Part shown: positions 17,442 through 25,161 of the stretch, piece after piece | Position numbering within the stretch: the first letter of the stretch is position 1 | Layout: each line of letters starts with the position of its first letter | Source of the DNA: Hymenobacter sp. BRD128 | GTDB taxonomy: Bacteria; Bacteroidota; Bacteroidia; Cytophagales; Hymenobacteraceae | DNA: 64,000 nucleotides | Direction: 5' to 3' | Assembly (NCBI RefSeq): GCF_013256625.1 | Contig: NZ_CP053908.1 | Coordinates: forward strand, 3,720,001 to 3,784,000 | Program-made: the position numbers and the translations under genes | The notes under the pieces: model-generated | Seen by the model: the letters and a program-made list of their open reading frames with translations, nothing else | Database searches by the model: none | Told to the model about the DNA's origin: nothing

Positions 17442-17524
17442 ATCAAGTAAAATTAATGAAAGTCAAGCTGTTAATTAGTAAACTGACCTGAAAGGCCGGC
17501 GCACCAGGCCTTTTAACTGCATAC

Positions 17525-17827
17525 TCAGGGCTTGGGTTCAGATTTGGGCCGGCGGCGCAAGCCCGGAAACTTTGACTCCGTGACGCGCGGCGTACCGTCG
17601 CGGCCGAAGCGCGGCTCACCGGCCACGCGGGCGGGCCGCTCGGCAGCGCCCCGCCGCAGCTGCCGGCGCGATACCTCCAGGTGGCTGTCTTTGTAGGGCG
17701 CATCGGTGCGCGCGGCTTCGCGTAGCGCGCGGCGGGCCTCAGCGCGCTGCCGGGCCGGGCTAGTGGGCACAATCTGGGCCGGGGCGGCCGTAGCCAGCAG
17801 CAAACCGGCAACCAGGTAGCGAACCAT
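17525..17827 (-). CDS. Small basic secreted protein, unknown
   Basis: A 100-residue protein with a short signal peptide (MVRYLVAGLLLATAAPAQ). The mature part is very rich in Arg and Ala (RQRAEARRALREAARTD, RRQLRRGAAERPARVA) and ends Pro/Lys-rich. No family was recognised. Its coding frame is open with a plausible ATG, and Arg-rich exported proteins of this kind are common near other secreted hypotheticals in this group. It could be a periplasmic DNA- or polyanion-binding protein, which is only a guess from charge. Confidence 0.5.
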   Translation of the reverse strand: MVRYLVAGLLLATAAPAQIVPTSPARQRAEARRALREAARTDAPYKDSHLEVSRRQLRRGAAERPARVAGEPRFGRDGTPRVTESKFPGLRRRPKSEPKP

Positions 17828-17880
17828 AGCTAAAAGACTTGTTCCTGAATTAAACTCCTCGTAACTAACGCCCTGCTGAC

Positions 17881-17926
17881 TCGCTACTGCGCCGCCAGGG
17901 TTCGTGCTTCAACGATGCGGTAGCGA
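17881..17926. repeat. Short inverted repeat sharing the GCCGCCAGGGTT core
   Basis: TCGCTACTGC (17881-17890) and GCGGTAGCGA (17917-17926) are inverted with one mismatch. The loop begins GCCGCCAGGGTT, the same core as in the loops of the repeats at 13698 and 25048. It may be a worn member of the same repeat family. It lies in the gap between the two minus-strand secreted-protein genes. Confidence 0.45.
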
Positions 17927-18005
17927 GGCTTCGGCAAGCTCCGCAGGACCGACGATTTTCTAGCTTTTCTTTAATTGCGAACAAGGCTAAAGGAGAAAAG
18001 CGCGG

Positions 18006-18737
18006 CTAGCGCGGCGCCGGCTGGGTAGGGTCGGGCTTGGGTACGGGGGCCTTGCTGGCTTTATTCCTAGTCTTTTCCGGCTTGGGAGCCGGTACGGGCG
18101 CGGGCTGCGTGGGGTCGGGCTTGGGAGTGGCTTTGGCCGGCTTGGGCGGCGGCACCGACTCGGCCGGGGCGAGCGGGGCGGTCGTTGGGTCGGGGCTGGT
18201 ATCGGGGGCGCGGTCGACGGGCGTTTTGTCGCTGGGCGCAGCGCCGCCGCCGTGGTTATCGGTGTGGCCTTTTTTGCGAATCTTTCGGTTTTCGCGGCTC
18301 GCCTCGCGCGGGGTGAGGGGGCGGGTATCGTAGTGGTGCAGCTTGCGGCCGTTATTGGCCCGGCGGTCGAGGAAGCTCTTTTTTACCAGTCCCTGCTTGT
18401 CGTATTTAATGCGCGTGCCTTCGGGCAAATCACTGTACGACATGGTTTTCTTCTTCTCGTCGGCACCGGCTGCGGGCACCGACGGGGCGGCCGGGTCGCC
18501 GCCGCTAGCCCCGGTGCCGGTGGCGTTGGTATTGGCGTCGTCGGCCGCCTTTAGCGACAGGCCTTTGTGGCGCGCCTTTTCGGCGGCTTTCACCTTGGCC
18601 TTGGTGGTGGCGTCCATTTTGGGCGTGGGCAGCCGGTGCGGGTGAAAGATAGAATCATACACCGCACAGCCGCTCAGCAGCCCCAGCAGGAACAGCGGCA
18701 GCGCTCCCCGAAAAAATAGCGTTGCTAAAAACTTCAC
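18006..18737 (-). CDS. Hypothetical lipoprotein with Pro/Lys-rich tail
   Basis: A 243-residue lipoprotein: signal MKFLATLFFRGALPLF...GLLSGC with lipobox Cys at about 24, then AVYDSIFHPHRLPTPKM. The middle contains SYSDLPEGTRIKYDKQGLVKK-like sequence (about 100-118) and REASRENRKIRKKGHTDNH. The last 70 residues are a Pro/Ala/Lys repeat in which PKPDPTQPAP occurs twice, likely a disordered linker reaching across the periplasm or to peptidoglycan. No enzyme motif is visible. It lies 51 bases beyond the E1 gene stop on the same strand, and could be in one transcript with it. Confidence 0.6.
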   Translation of the reverse strand: MKFLATLFFRGALPLFLLGLLSGCAVYDSIFHPHRLPTPKMDATTKAKVKAAEKARHKGLSLKAADDANTNATGTGASGGDPAAPSVPAAGADEKKKTMSYSDLPEGTRIKYDKQGLVKKSFLDRRANNGRKLHHYDTRPLTPREASRENRKIRKKGHTDNHGGGAAPSDKTPVDRAPDTSPDPTTAPLAPAESVPPPKPAKATPKPDPTQPAPVPAPKPEKTRNKASKAPVPKPDPTQPAPR

Positions 18738-18788
18738 AACAAGAATACGTAACTAGACTAGCCGCAAGATACAAGCCACCCGGCGCGG

Positions 18789-20768
18789 CTAATAATTGCG
18801 CAGCGCCAGCAATTGCTCGCGCAGCCGCTGCTGCGGCAAAAATCCTGCCTCAAGCGGCGGCGCGAAAGGCACGGCCGTGTCGAGCGAAGCCACGCGGCGC
18901 ACCGGCGCGTCGAGGCTGGCGAAGCAGTTTTCGGCAATCCAGGCCGCAATTTCGCCGCCCAGGCCGCCGGTTAGGGTGTCTTCGTGCAGAATGAGGACGC
19001 GACCGTTTTTGCGCACCGAGCGCGCTACGGCCTCGGTATCCCAGGGCAGGAGCGTGCGCAGGTCCAAAATATCGGCCTTGATGCTCAATTCTTTGCAGGC
19101 CGCCAGCGCCCAGTGCACCCCTAGCCCGTAGGTGATGATGCTCACCTCCTCGCCCTCCTGGGCCAGCGCGGCCTGGCCGATGGGCGTGGTATAGTACGCC
19201 TCGGGCACCGGCCCGCTCAGCGAGCGGTACAGCAGCTTGTGCTCGAAATACAGCACTGGGTTAGGGTCTTCGAAAGCGGCGCAGAGCAGCCCTTTGGCAT
19301 CGTGCGGGTTGCTGGGATACACCACTTTCAGGCCGGGCACGTGCGTAAACCACGCCTCGTTGCTCTGGCTATGAAAAGGGCCGGCGGCGGTGCCCGCGCC
19401 AGTAGGCATGCGCACCACCACGTCGGCATTCTGGCCCCAGCGGTAGTGGCTCTTAGCCAGGTTATTCACAATCTGATTGAAGCCGCAGGTAACGAAGTCG
19501 GCAAACTGCATCTCCACCATTGCCTTCTTGCCCCGGATGCTCAGGCCCAATCCCGCGCCCACAATGGCTGACTCGCACAGGGGCGTGTTGCGCACGCGCG
19601 CCTTGCCAAACTCGGCCACGAAGCCCTCGGTAATCTTGAATACGCCGCCGTACTCGGCAATGTCCTGGCCCATGAGCACCAGTTCGGGAAAGCGCGCCAT
19701 GCTCTGGCGCAGCCCTTCCTGAATGGCGTCGATGAAGCGCTTTTCGGGCGCCGGGCCGGCGGCCGGGGGGCTAGCCACCGGCGGCGCAAAGGGCTGGTAC
19801 ATATCGGCCAGCTCCCGGCTGGCGTCGGCCACGGGTGCCGGCGCGGCTTCGGTTTCCTGCCAGCCCTTTTCTATCTCCTGCTTGATGGTTTCGCGGATTT
19901 GCACCCTAGCGGTTTCGCTCAGGATGCCTTCGCTTAGCAGCCACTTTTCGTAGTTTTCGACCGGGTCTTTGGTGGCCCATTCCTGCATGAGCTCGGCGGG
20001 CACGTACTTGGTGCCGCTAGCCTCCTCGTGGCCGCGCATGCGGAAGGTGAGCGCCTCGACCAGCACCGGGCGCGGGTGTTGGCGCAGGTCTTCGGCTAGG
20101 GTCCTGATTTTGTCGTATACCTCCAGCACGTTGTTGCCGTCAATCTGCACGGCTTCCATGCCGTAGGCGGGGCCTTTATCAACGAAAGACTTGAAGCGAA
20201 ACTGCTCGTTGGAGGGCGTGCTGAGGCCGTAGCCGTTGTTTTCGATGAGGAAGATGACCGGCAGCTGCCACACCGCCGCCACGTTGAGCGCCTCGTGAAA
20301 ATCACCCTCGCTAGCCCCGCCATCGCCCGAGTAGGTGAGCGTGACGCGCGGCTTTTTATCGAGCACATCGGCCAGGGCAATGCCGTCGGCCACGGCCAGC
20401 TGCGGGCCGAGGTGCGAAATCATGCCCACGATGTGGTGCTCATTAGTACCGAAGTGGAACGAGCGGTCGCGGCCCTTGGTGTAGCCGGTGGCCTTGCCCT
20501 GCCACTGCGCAAACAGCCGCCCCAGCGGCACCCCCCGCCCCGTAAACACGCCCAGGTTGCGGTGCAGCGGCAAAATGTACTCGTCCGGGTTCAGCGCCAG
20601 CGTGCTGCCCACCGAAATGGCCTCCTGCCCGATGCCCGAAAACCACTTGCTCACCTTGCCCTGGCGCAGCAAAATCAGCATTTTTTCCTCAATCAGGCGC
20701 GGCTTTAGCAGCTCGCGGTAGAGACGCAGCAGCAGGTCGTTGGGGTAGTCTTTGCGGTCGAAGGTCAT
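18789..20768 (-). CDS. 2-oxoacid dehydrogenase E1, fused alpha and beta subunits
   Basis: A 659-residue protein in which the E1-alpha and E1-beta chains of a thiamine-pyrophosphate 2-oxoacid dehydrogenase (pyruvate or, more likely, branched-chain type) are fused. The alpha part (1-~320) has KWFSGIGQEAISVG, RDRSFHFG and the TPP/Mg motif GDGGASEGDFHEALN...ENNGYG. An Ala/Pro linker near 325-345 leads to the beta part, with GQDIAEYGGVFKITEGF, RVRNTPLCESAIVGAGLG and EMQFADFVTCGFNQIVN. It oxidatively decarboxylates the 2-oxoacid onto lipoyl-E2; E2 and E3 are not nearby. I start at the ATG at 20768 because a TACCTTTG promoter box lies at 20797-20804, inside the longer reading. The TPP it needs is made by the thi cluster in this window. 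Confidence 0.93.
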   Translation of the reverse strand: MTFDRKDYPNDLLLRLYRELLKPRLIEEKMLILLRQGKVSKWFSGIGQEAISVGSTLALNPDEYILPLHRNLGVFTGRGVPLGRLFAQWQGKATGYTKGRDRSFHFGTNEHHIVGMISHLGPQLAVADGIALADVLDKKPRVTLTYSGDGGASEGDFHEALNVAAVWQLPVIFLIENNGYGLSTPSNEQFRFKSFVDKGPAYGMEAVQIDGNNVLEVYDKIRTLAEDLRQHPRPVLVEALTFRMRGHEEASGTKYVPAELMQEWATKDPVENYEKWLLSEGILSETARVQIRETIKQEIEKGWQETEAAPAPVADASRELADMYQPFAPPVASPPAAGPAPEKRFIDAIQEGLRQSMARFPELVLMGQDIAEYGGVFKITEGFVAEFGKARVRNTPLCESAIVGAGLGLSIRGKKAMVEMQFADFVTCGFNQIVNNLAKSHYRWGQNADVVVRMPTGAGTAAGPFHSQSNEAWFTHVPGLKVVYPSNPHDAKGLLCAAFEDPNPVLYFEHKLLYRSLSGPVPEAYYTTPIGQAALAQEGEEVSIITYGLGVHWALAACKELSIKADILDLRTLLPWDTEAVARSVRKNGRVLILHEDTLTGGLGGEIAAWIAENCFASLDAPVRRVASLDTAVPFAPPLEAGFLPQQRLREQLLALRNY

Positions 20769-20796
20769 AAGAAAAGCTGGGGCGGGTTGGGGGCGG

Positions 20797-20832
20797 CAAA
20801 GGTAGCGGCCAGCCTTGCGCCCGCCCAGCAAA
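20797..20832 (-). promoter_or_regulatory. Putative promoter of the E1 gene
   Basis: On the minus strand TACCTTTG (20797-20804) matches the minus-7 box TAnnTTTG and TTTG (20829-20832) could serve as the minus-33 box, with a spacer of 24 bases, one more than usual. The expected start point is about 28 bases before the ATG at 20768. It supports the shorter E1 start. Confidence 0.5.
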
Positions 20833-20869
20833 AAACCGGCCCGCCTTTCTGGGTAGAAAAGCGGACCGG
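20829..20869 (-). terminator. Terminator after the His-rich protein gene
   Basis: CCGGCCCGCCTTTC (20836-20849) pairs with GAAAAGCGGACCGG (20856-20869) with a few mismatches. On the minus strand the hairpin is followed by TTTTTTTG. It sits 28 bases past the stop of the His-rich gene and overlaps the E1 promoter region. Confidence 0.7.
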
Positions 20870-20897
20870 CTCGGGTTGGGGCTAGCCAGGGTGGCTA

Positions 20898-21110
20898 CTA
20901 CTTCTTGCCGTGCTCTTCGGCGTGGCTCTTGCGGGCGTGGCCGGCGTGCTCGGTGGCGTGCTCGGTATGCGCGGCCGCCGTGTGGGCGTGGTGGGCAGCC
21001 TTCTCGTGGTTGCCAGCCTCGTGGTGCTTGGCAGCCTCGGTGTGGTGCTTGGCGGCTTCGGTGTGGTGCTGAGCCGCGTGCTTGTGGCTATCTGCTGCTT
21101 TCTTCGACAT
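20898..21110 (-). CDS. Small His/Ala-rich repeat protein
   Basis: A 70-residue protein made almost entirely of His, Ala, Glu, Lys and Thr. The unit HHTEAAKHH occurs twice in a row, and related HEKAAHHAHTAAAHTEHATE follows. About a quarter of the residues are His, so metal binding is plausible; helical stretches with Ala would put His on one face. Similar short proteins are widespread in Hymenobacter-like genomes and have no assigned role. The start is the ATG at 21108-21110 (MSKKAADSHKH). It has its own terminator downstream. The opposite strand also reads open here, but its product is a run of Val/Gly/Leu caused by the repeat and is rejected. Confidence 0.65.
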   Translation of the reverse strand: MSKKAADSHKHAAQHHTEAAKHHTEAAKHHEAGNHEKAAHHAHTAAAHTEHATEHAGHARKSHAEEHGKK

Positions 21111-21179
21111 GGTCGTAGAGGGGGTTATGGTGGGAAATGTTTGCCTTCTACGGCACACTAATTCAGCGGGTTACATGAA

Positions 21180-21208
21180 TTTACGATGTAGAATACATGA
21201 TATTTTTG
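21180..21208 (+). promoter_or_regulatory. Putative promoter in the 21111-21445 gap
   Basis: TTT (21180-21182) and TATTTTTG (21201-21208) fit the Bacteroidota pattern with an 18-base spacer. The next plus-strand gene is the M16 peptidase 238 bases further on, so its transcript would have a long leader. The rest of this 335-base gap shows no repeat, RNA motif or convincing small gene. Confidence 0.35.
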
Positions 21209-21445
21209 TGAAGCGTAGTCTACTGGCGGCGCCGGCCGTTGGCCCGGTGGCTAGCCCTGGCCGGCCGCTCACTGGCCAGCTAGTACACCTTTTTAGGGGG
21301 CCGCTTGTTAAGGAGCTGTTGTATAAAGTGGACCCTGCTGCGGGCAGTTTGCTTCGGCTCACTTCCTAAACAGCTTCGATAGCTATTGCTGAACAGGCTC
21401 TAAGTTTGTCTTCCTTGTTACCAAGCAGCTTTACTTACTCTGCTC

Positions 21446-22684
21446 ATGATATATTTTCAAGAATTTACCCTAGCCAACGGCCTGCGCTGCTTGGTGCACG
21501 AAGACTTTACCACGCCACTGGCCGTGCTCAATATTTTGTACGACGTGGGCTCGCGCGATGAGAGCCCCGACCGCACGGGCTTCGCCCACTTATTTGAGCA
21601 CCTGATGTTTAGCGGTTCGGCGAATATTCCGAGCTACGATGAGCCGCTGCAAAAAGTGGGCGGCGAAAACAACGCCTTCACCTCGCAGGACATCACCAAC
21701 TACTACCTCTCGCTGCCGGCCGCCAATATCGAAACCGGCTTCTGGCTCGAAAGCGACCGCATGCTGGATTTGGCCTTCTCCGACAATGGCCTCGATGTGC
21801 AGCGCAAAGTGGTGGTGGAAGAGTTTAAGCAAAACTACCTCAACCAGCCCTACGGCGATGTGTGGCTGAAGCTCAAGCCGCTAGCCTACCAGACCCACCC
21901 TTACCAGTGGAATACCATCGGCAAGGAAATCAGCCACATCGAAGAAGCGGAGATGGCCGATGTGCGCGCTTTCTTCCGCCAGCACTACACGCCGCAGAAT
22001 GCTATTCTGGTAGTAGCCGGCGCCGTAGCGGCTGCGGAGGTAAAACGCTTGGCCGAGAAGTGGTTCGGGCCGATTCCGGGCGGCGAGCGCCGTCCGCGCC
22101 AGCTACCCCAGGAGCCCGCCCAGACTGTGGCCCGCCACGCCGCCACCACCGCGCCGGTGCCGCTGAGCGCCCTTTACAAAGCCTACCACATGCCCGCCCG
22201 CCTCGACCCGCGCTACCACGCCGTCGATTTGCTTGGCGACCTGCTGGGCCGGGGCAAAAGCTCGCGCCTGCATCAGCGCTTAGTAAAAGACCTTCAGCTG
22301 TTTAATAATATTTCGGCGTCCGTAACCGGTGCCCTCGACCCCGGCCTGCTCGTGGTAAGCGGCAAGCTCAATACCGGCGTAGACCTGGCCGAGGCCGACC
22401 GCGCCGTAGAAGCCGTAGTGGCCGAGCTGCGGCAAGCCGAAGTACCCGCCGATGAGCTGCAAAAAGTAAAAAACCAGGCTGAAACGGGCCTGGTATTCGG
22501 CGAAATAGAACTCCTAAACCGCGCCCTGGCCCTAGCTATTGGCAAGCTGCTCGGCAACGCCAACCTCGTCAACGAGGAGCCCGCCCAGCTCCAGGCCGTG
22601 ACGCCCGCCCACGTCCGCGCCGCCGCCGAGCTGGTGCTACGCCCCGAAAATTGCAGCACGCTCTACTACCAGGCAGCGGAGTAG
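21446..22684 (+). CDS. M16 family zinc metallopeptidase
   Basis: A 412-residue pitrilysin-family peptidase. The inverted zinc motif HxxEH is seen as HLFEH (about residues 49-53) in GFAHLFEHLMFSGS, and the third ligand Glu lies about 75 residues on in VVVEEFKQNY. The N-terminal domain (1-~200) is the catalytic half and the C-terminal domain (~210-412), with YHMPARLDPRYHAVDLLGDLLG, is the inactive half. It lacks a signal peptide, so it is likely cytoplasmic, in contrast with many secreted M16 pairs in this phylum. The usual partner M16 gene is not adjacent. A good terminator follows at 22707. Confidence 0.93.
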   Translation: MIYFQEFTLANGLRCLVHEDFTTPLAVLNILYDVGSRDESPDRTGFAHLFEHLMFSGSANIPSYDEPLQKVGGENNAFTSQDITNYYLSLPAANIETGFWLESDRMLDLAFSDNGLDVQRKVVVEEFKQNYLNQPYGDVWLKLKPLAYQTHPYQWNTIGKEISHIEEAEMADVRAFFRQHYTPQNAILVVAGAVAAAEVKRLAEKWFGPIPGGERRPRQLPQEPAQTVARHAATTAPVPLSALYKAYHMPARLDPRYHAVDLLGDLLGRGKSSRLHQRLVKDLQLFNNISASVTGALDPGLLVVSGKLNTGVDLAEADRAVEAVVAELRQAEVPADELQKVKNQAETGLVFGEIELLNRALALAIGKLLGNANLVNEEPAQLQAVTPAHVRAAAELVLRPENCSTLYYQAAE

Positions 22685-22706
22685 TCTACTTACATATAAT
22701 TCAAAA

Positions 22707-22743
22707 AGAAGGCCATGCTGCACGCTGTGCAGCATGGCCTTCT
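22707..22743. terminator. Bidirectional terminator hairpin
   Basis: AGAAGGCCATGCTGCAC and its exact complement form a 17-base stem with a 3-base loop. A-rich sequence lies to the left and CTTT to the right. It separates the convergent M16 peptidase and secreted-protein genes. Confidence 0.88.
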
Positions 22744-22760
22744 GCTTTCAGCAAAACCCA

Positions 22761-23102
22761 CTATTTAGGGGTGGCTAGGGTCGTTTTGGTGCGGCTGGCG
22801 GGCTTGGGAGCGGGGCCATCGTAAGAGGGGGTATTCTTGCCGTTGTCGGTCACATTCACTGGCTCGCCGGGGGCGGCGTAGCCGTTGTCGCCCTTGCCAT
22901 TGTCGTTGGTGCCGCGCAGGGGGTCGGCGGCACGGGCCGCGGGCGAGGTATTGGGTACCGTGCGCGGGGCCGGCTTGGCGGCGGGCATCCGCTTCACGCG
23001 GTGCGTAGGCAAGTGGGTGGTAGGGGTAGTTTGGGCGGCAGCCGGCTGAGCCAGCAGGGCTAGCCCGAGCAAAGCAGGCGATAAGGTGCGCAAAGAGAGC
23101 AT
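22761..23102 (-). CDS. Hypothetical secreted protein
   Basis: A 113-residue protein with signal peptide MLSLRTLSPALLGLALLAQ...AAAQ. The mature part is low in complexity, rich in Thr, Pro, Asn and Lys (TTPTTHLPTHRVKRMP, GTNDNGKGDNGYAAPGE) and probably disordered. No family was recognised. The ATG at 23102 is preferred because the signal peptide begins there; longer in-frame starts (up to 23183) would place Arg-rich sequence before it. The neighbouring gene at 23244 encodes another small secreted protein of similar composition. Confidence 0.55.
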   Translation of the reverse strand: MLSLRTLSPALLGLALLAQPAAAQTTPTTHLPTHRVKRMPAAKPAPRTVPNTSPAARAADPLRGTNDNGKGDNGYAAPGEPVNVTDNGKNTPSYDGPAPKPASRTKTTLATPK

Positions 23103-23243
23103 GAGCGGAAGAAAAGAATAGCGGTGAAGCGCCCGCCGCATAGAGCGCGGCCAGTAGGCTAGGCTTTTACGCAAAGCGGCCACGAAAGGCTAGCTTTCGT
23201 GGCCGCAGCAATCAGGCAGAAAATAGGGGAGAAAAGCGCAGAG

Positions 23244-23684
23244 TTAGCGGGTAGGCGAGAGCGTAGTGCTCACCACTTCATGGTGCAGCGGGTGGCCATT
23301 GTAGTCGGTGGTGACGCCGTGGCCCACTTGGTTGAGCGGCATGCCGGGCGCCACAGACAGGTTGGTAGCGGGGCGGTAAGAAGCATTAGTGGCCTGGTGG
23401 GCCGGCTCATTGCTCCAGCCATTCCAGCTGGTGCTGGCCGTGCTATCGGGCTGGGCGGGCGGCACCGCGGCTACAGCTTTGGCTGCTTTAGCGGCCTCGG
23501 CCTTGGCAGCCGCCTCCGCCGCGCGCTTTTCGCGGGCAGTGAGGGCTTTGGGGCGGGCTGCCGGGTGGCTGTAGGCACTGGCTACGGGCTGGGCAGCCGA
23601 CACGGCGGGCAGGGTTTGGGCCGACGCCGCTTCGGAAGCGAAAAGGGCGGCACCCAACAGCGGCAGGAGAAGACGACGGAGCAT
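23244..23684 (-). CDS. Hypothetical secreted protein
   Basis: A 146-residue protein with signal peptide MLRRLLLPLLGAALFASEAASA. A long Ala/Lys/Glu helix (about 48-75, REKRAAEAAAKAEAAKAAKA) is followed by a polar region with SWNGWSNEPAHQATNASYRP and a C-terminal YNGHPLHHEVVSTTLSPTR. No family was recognised. It sits 141 bases upstream of the other secreted hypothetical on the same strand, and divergently from pheS. A structural envelope role would fit but is not shown. Confidence 0.55.
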   Translation of the reverse strand: MLRRLLLPLLGAALFASEAASAQTLPAVSAAQPVASAYSHPAARPKALTAREKRAAEAAAKAEAAKAAKAVAAVPPAQPDSTASTSWNGWSNEPAHQATNASYRPATNLSVAPGMPLNQVGHGVTTDYNGHPLHHEVVSTTLSPTR

Positions 23685-23879
23685 GATGAGTAAGGAAAAA
23701 GGATGGAGGAGTTGAAAGCTGAAAGGACTTTTGCAAAGGCGGTGCCAGCTTTTGCAAAAGCCTGGCCCTAACCCAACTGCCTTTTCCTTAAATTTTTCGC
23801 AATTAATTGATTTTTAAGGAAATAATTTTTCTTGTTCCGCACTATCATCGCTGATTTTACGCAGCCTTGCTGCCCGCCG

Positions 23880-23887
23880 TACCTTTG
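23880..23887 (+). promoter_or_regulatory. Putative promoter minus-7 box for pheS
   Basis: TACCTTTG matches TAnnTTTG and ends 8 bases before the pheS ATG. A T-run (23855-23857) lies 22 bases upstream of it. If used, the transcript would start only a few bases before the start codon. Confidence 0.5.
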
Positions 23888-23895
23888 TAGTTATC

Positions 23896-24933
23896 ATGCA
23901 GGAATCAATTTCGGGCTTGGCCGCCGAGGTAGCCGCCGCCGACGTCAGCACCGCCGCCGCCCTCGACCAGTTTCGCCTTCTCTACCTGGGCCGCAAAGGC
24001 CGCCTGGCCGACCTCTTCGACCAGCTTAAAACCGTGCCCAGCGAGCAAAAGCGCGCCGTGGGCCAGCAGCTCAACGGCCTCAAGCAGCAAGCGCAGGCCC
24101 GCTTCGACGAGGCCCAGGCAGCTCTCGAAGAGGCCAGCGCCAACCAGCCCGCCGACGCTACCTTCGACTACACCCTCCCCCCCGTGCCCAATGCGCTGGG
24201 CACCCGCCACCCGCTGAGTTTGGTGCGCGAGCAGATGCTGCGCATTTTTTCGCGCATTGGCTTTGCCGTGGCCGAAGGGCCGGAGATTGAGGACGACTGG
24301 CACAACTTCACGGCCCTCAACTTTCCCGAAAACCACCCGGCCCGGGATATGCAGGACACGTTTTTTGTGCCCGCCGTGGAAGGTGACGACCAGCCCAGCC
24401 TGCTGCGCACCCACACCAGCACCGTGCAGGTGCGCGTGATGGAAAACGAGCCGCTGCCTATCCGCCGCGTGATGCCCGGCCGCGTGTACCGCAACGAGGC
24501 CATTTCGGCGCGCGCGCACATGCTCTTCCACCAGATTGAGGGCCTGTACATTGACGAGCACGTGAGCTTTGCCGACCTCAAGCAGACCATTTATTACTTT
24601 GTGCGCGAGATGTTTGGCGAGGACATCAACATTCGATTCCGGCCCAGCTATTTTCCCTTCACCGAGCCTAGCGCCGAGATTGATATCACCTGCCTCATCT
24701 GCAAGGGCGCGGGCTGCAACATCTGCAAGGGCAGCGGCTGGGTCGAAATCGGCGGCAGCGGCATGGTAGACCCCAACGTGCTCGAAAACTGCGGTATCGA
24801 CTCGGAGCGCTACACCGGCTACGCCTGGGGCATGGGCATCGAGCGCATCACCATGCTCAAGTACCAGATTAAGGATTTGCGCCTGTTTACGGAAAACGAC
24901 GTGCGGTTTTTGCGCCAGTTCGAGGCGCTTTAA
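23896..24933 (+). CDS. pheS: Phenylalanine--tRNA ligase alpha subunit
   Basis: A 345-residue class II aminoacyl-tRNA synthetase alpha chain, which works as an alpha2beta2 tetramer with PheT. The N-terminal coiled coil (1-~90, including FRLLYLGRKGRLADLFDQLK) binds tRNA. The catalytic core has HPLSLVREQMLRIFSRIGF, LLRTHTSTVQVR (motif 2 region) and motif 3 in GYAWGMGIERITMLKY. The segment ITCLICKGAGCNICKGSGWVE holds a Cys-rich insertion near residue 265-285. Length is standard. pheT is not adjacent, which is usual in this phylum. A near-leaderless promoter box precedes the ATG. Confidence 0.97.
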   Translation: MQESISGLAAEVAAADVSTAAALDQFRLLYLGRKGRLADLFDQLKTVPSEQKRAVGQQLNGLKQQAQARFDEAQAALEEASANQPADATFDYTLPPVPNALGTRHPLSLVREQMLRIFSRIGFAVAEGPEIEDDWHNFTALNFPENHPARDMQDTFFVPAVEGDDQPSLLRTHTSTVQVRVMENEPLPIRRVMPGRVYRNEAISARAHMLFHQIEGLYIDEHVSFADLKQTIYYFVREMFGEDINIRFRPSYFPFTEPSAEIDITCLICKGAGCNICKGSGWVEIGGSGMVDPNVLENCGIDSERYTGYAWGMGIERITMLKYQIKDLRLFTENDVRFLRQFEAL

Positions 24934-25047
24934 AACAGTCTTTACTGGCTAGCCCCGGTTTTCAGCGGAAACCCTAACGGGCTAAGCAGTGTTGCCCAGC
25001 TTCCGCTTCGCAGTGAGCTTATTACGCTGAAAAACAAATAATAGAAC

Positions 25048-25147
25048 GTCATGCTGAACGCAGTGAAGCATCTCGCCCGCGCCGCCAGGGTTGCAGAGTT
25101 GCTACCTAAACAATTCGAGCGGGATGCTTCACTGCGTTCAGCATGAC
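25048..25147. repeat. Palindromic intergenic repeat (GTCATGCTGA family)
   Basis: Arms of 29 bases (25048-25076 and 25119-25147) are inverted with one mismatch and begin GTCATGCTGAACGCAGTGAA. The 42-base loop contains GCGCCGCCAGGGTT, shared with the loops at 13749-13783 (minus strand) and 17891. It lies between pheS and rimO, 15 bases before the rimO start, so the hairpin would form in the rimO leader if transcription began upstream. Confidence 0.9.
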
Positions 25148-25161
25148 AAGCGCGAGAAAAT

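Noticed and set aside
20910..21161. A Val/Gly/Leu-rich plus-strand frame that looks like a membrane protein
   Set aside because: It is the complement of the His/Ala repeats of the minus-strand gene and its hydrophobicity results from the repeat codons.
21082..21369. A possible small gene in the gap before the M16 peptidase
   Set aside because: No start with support, no conserved pattern, and it overlaps the start of the His-rich gene; the region fits a leader better.
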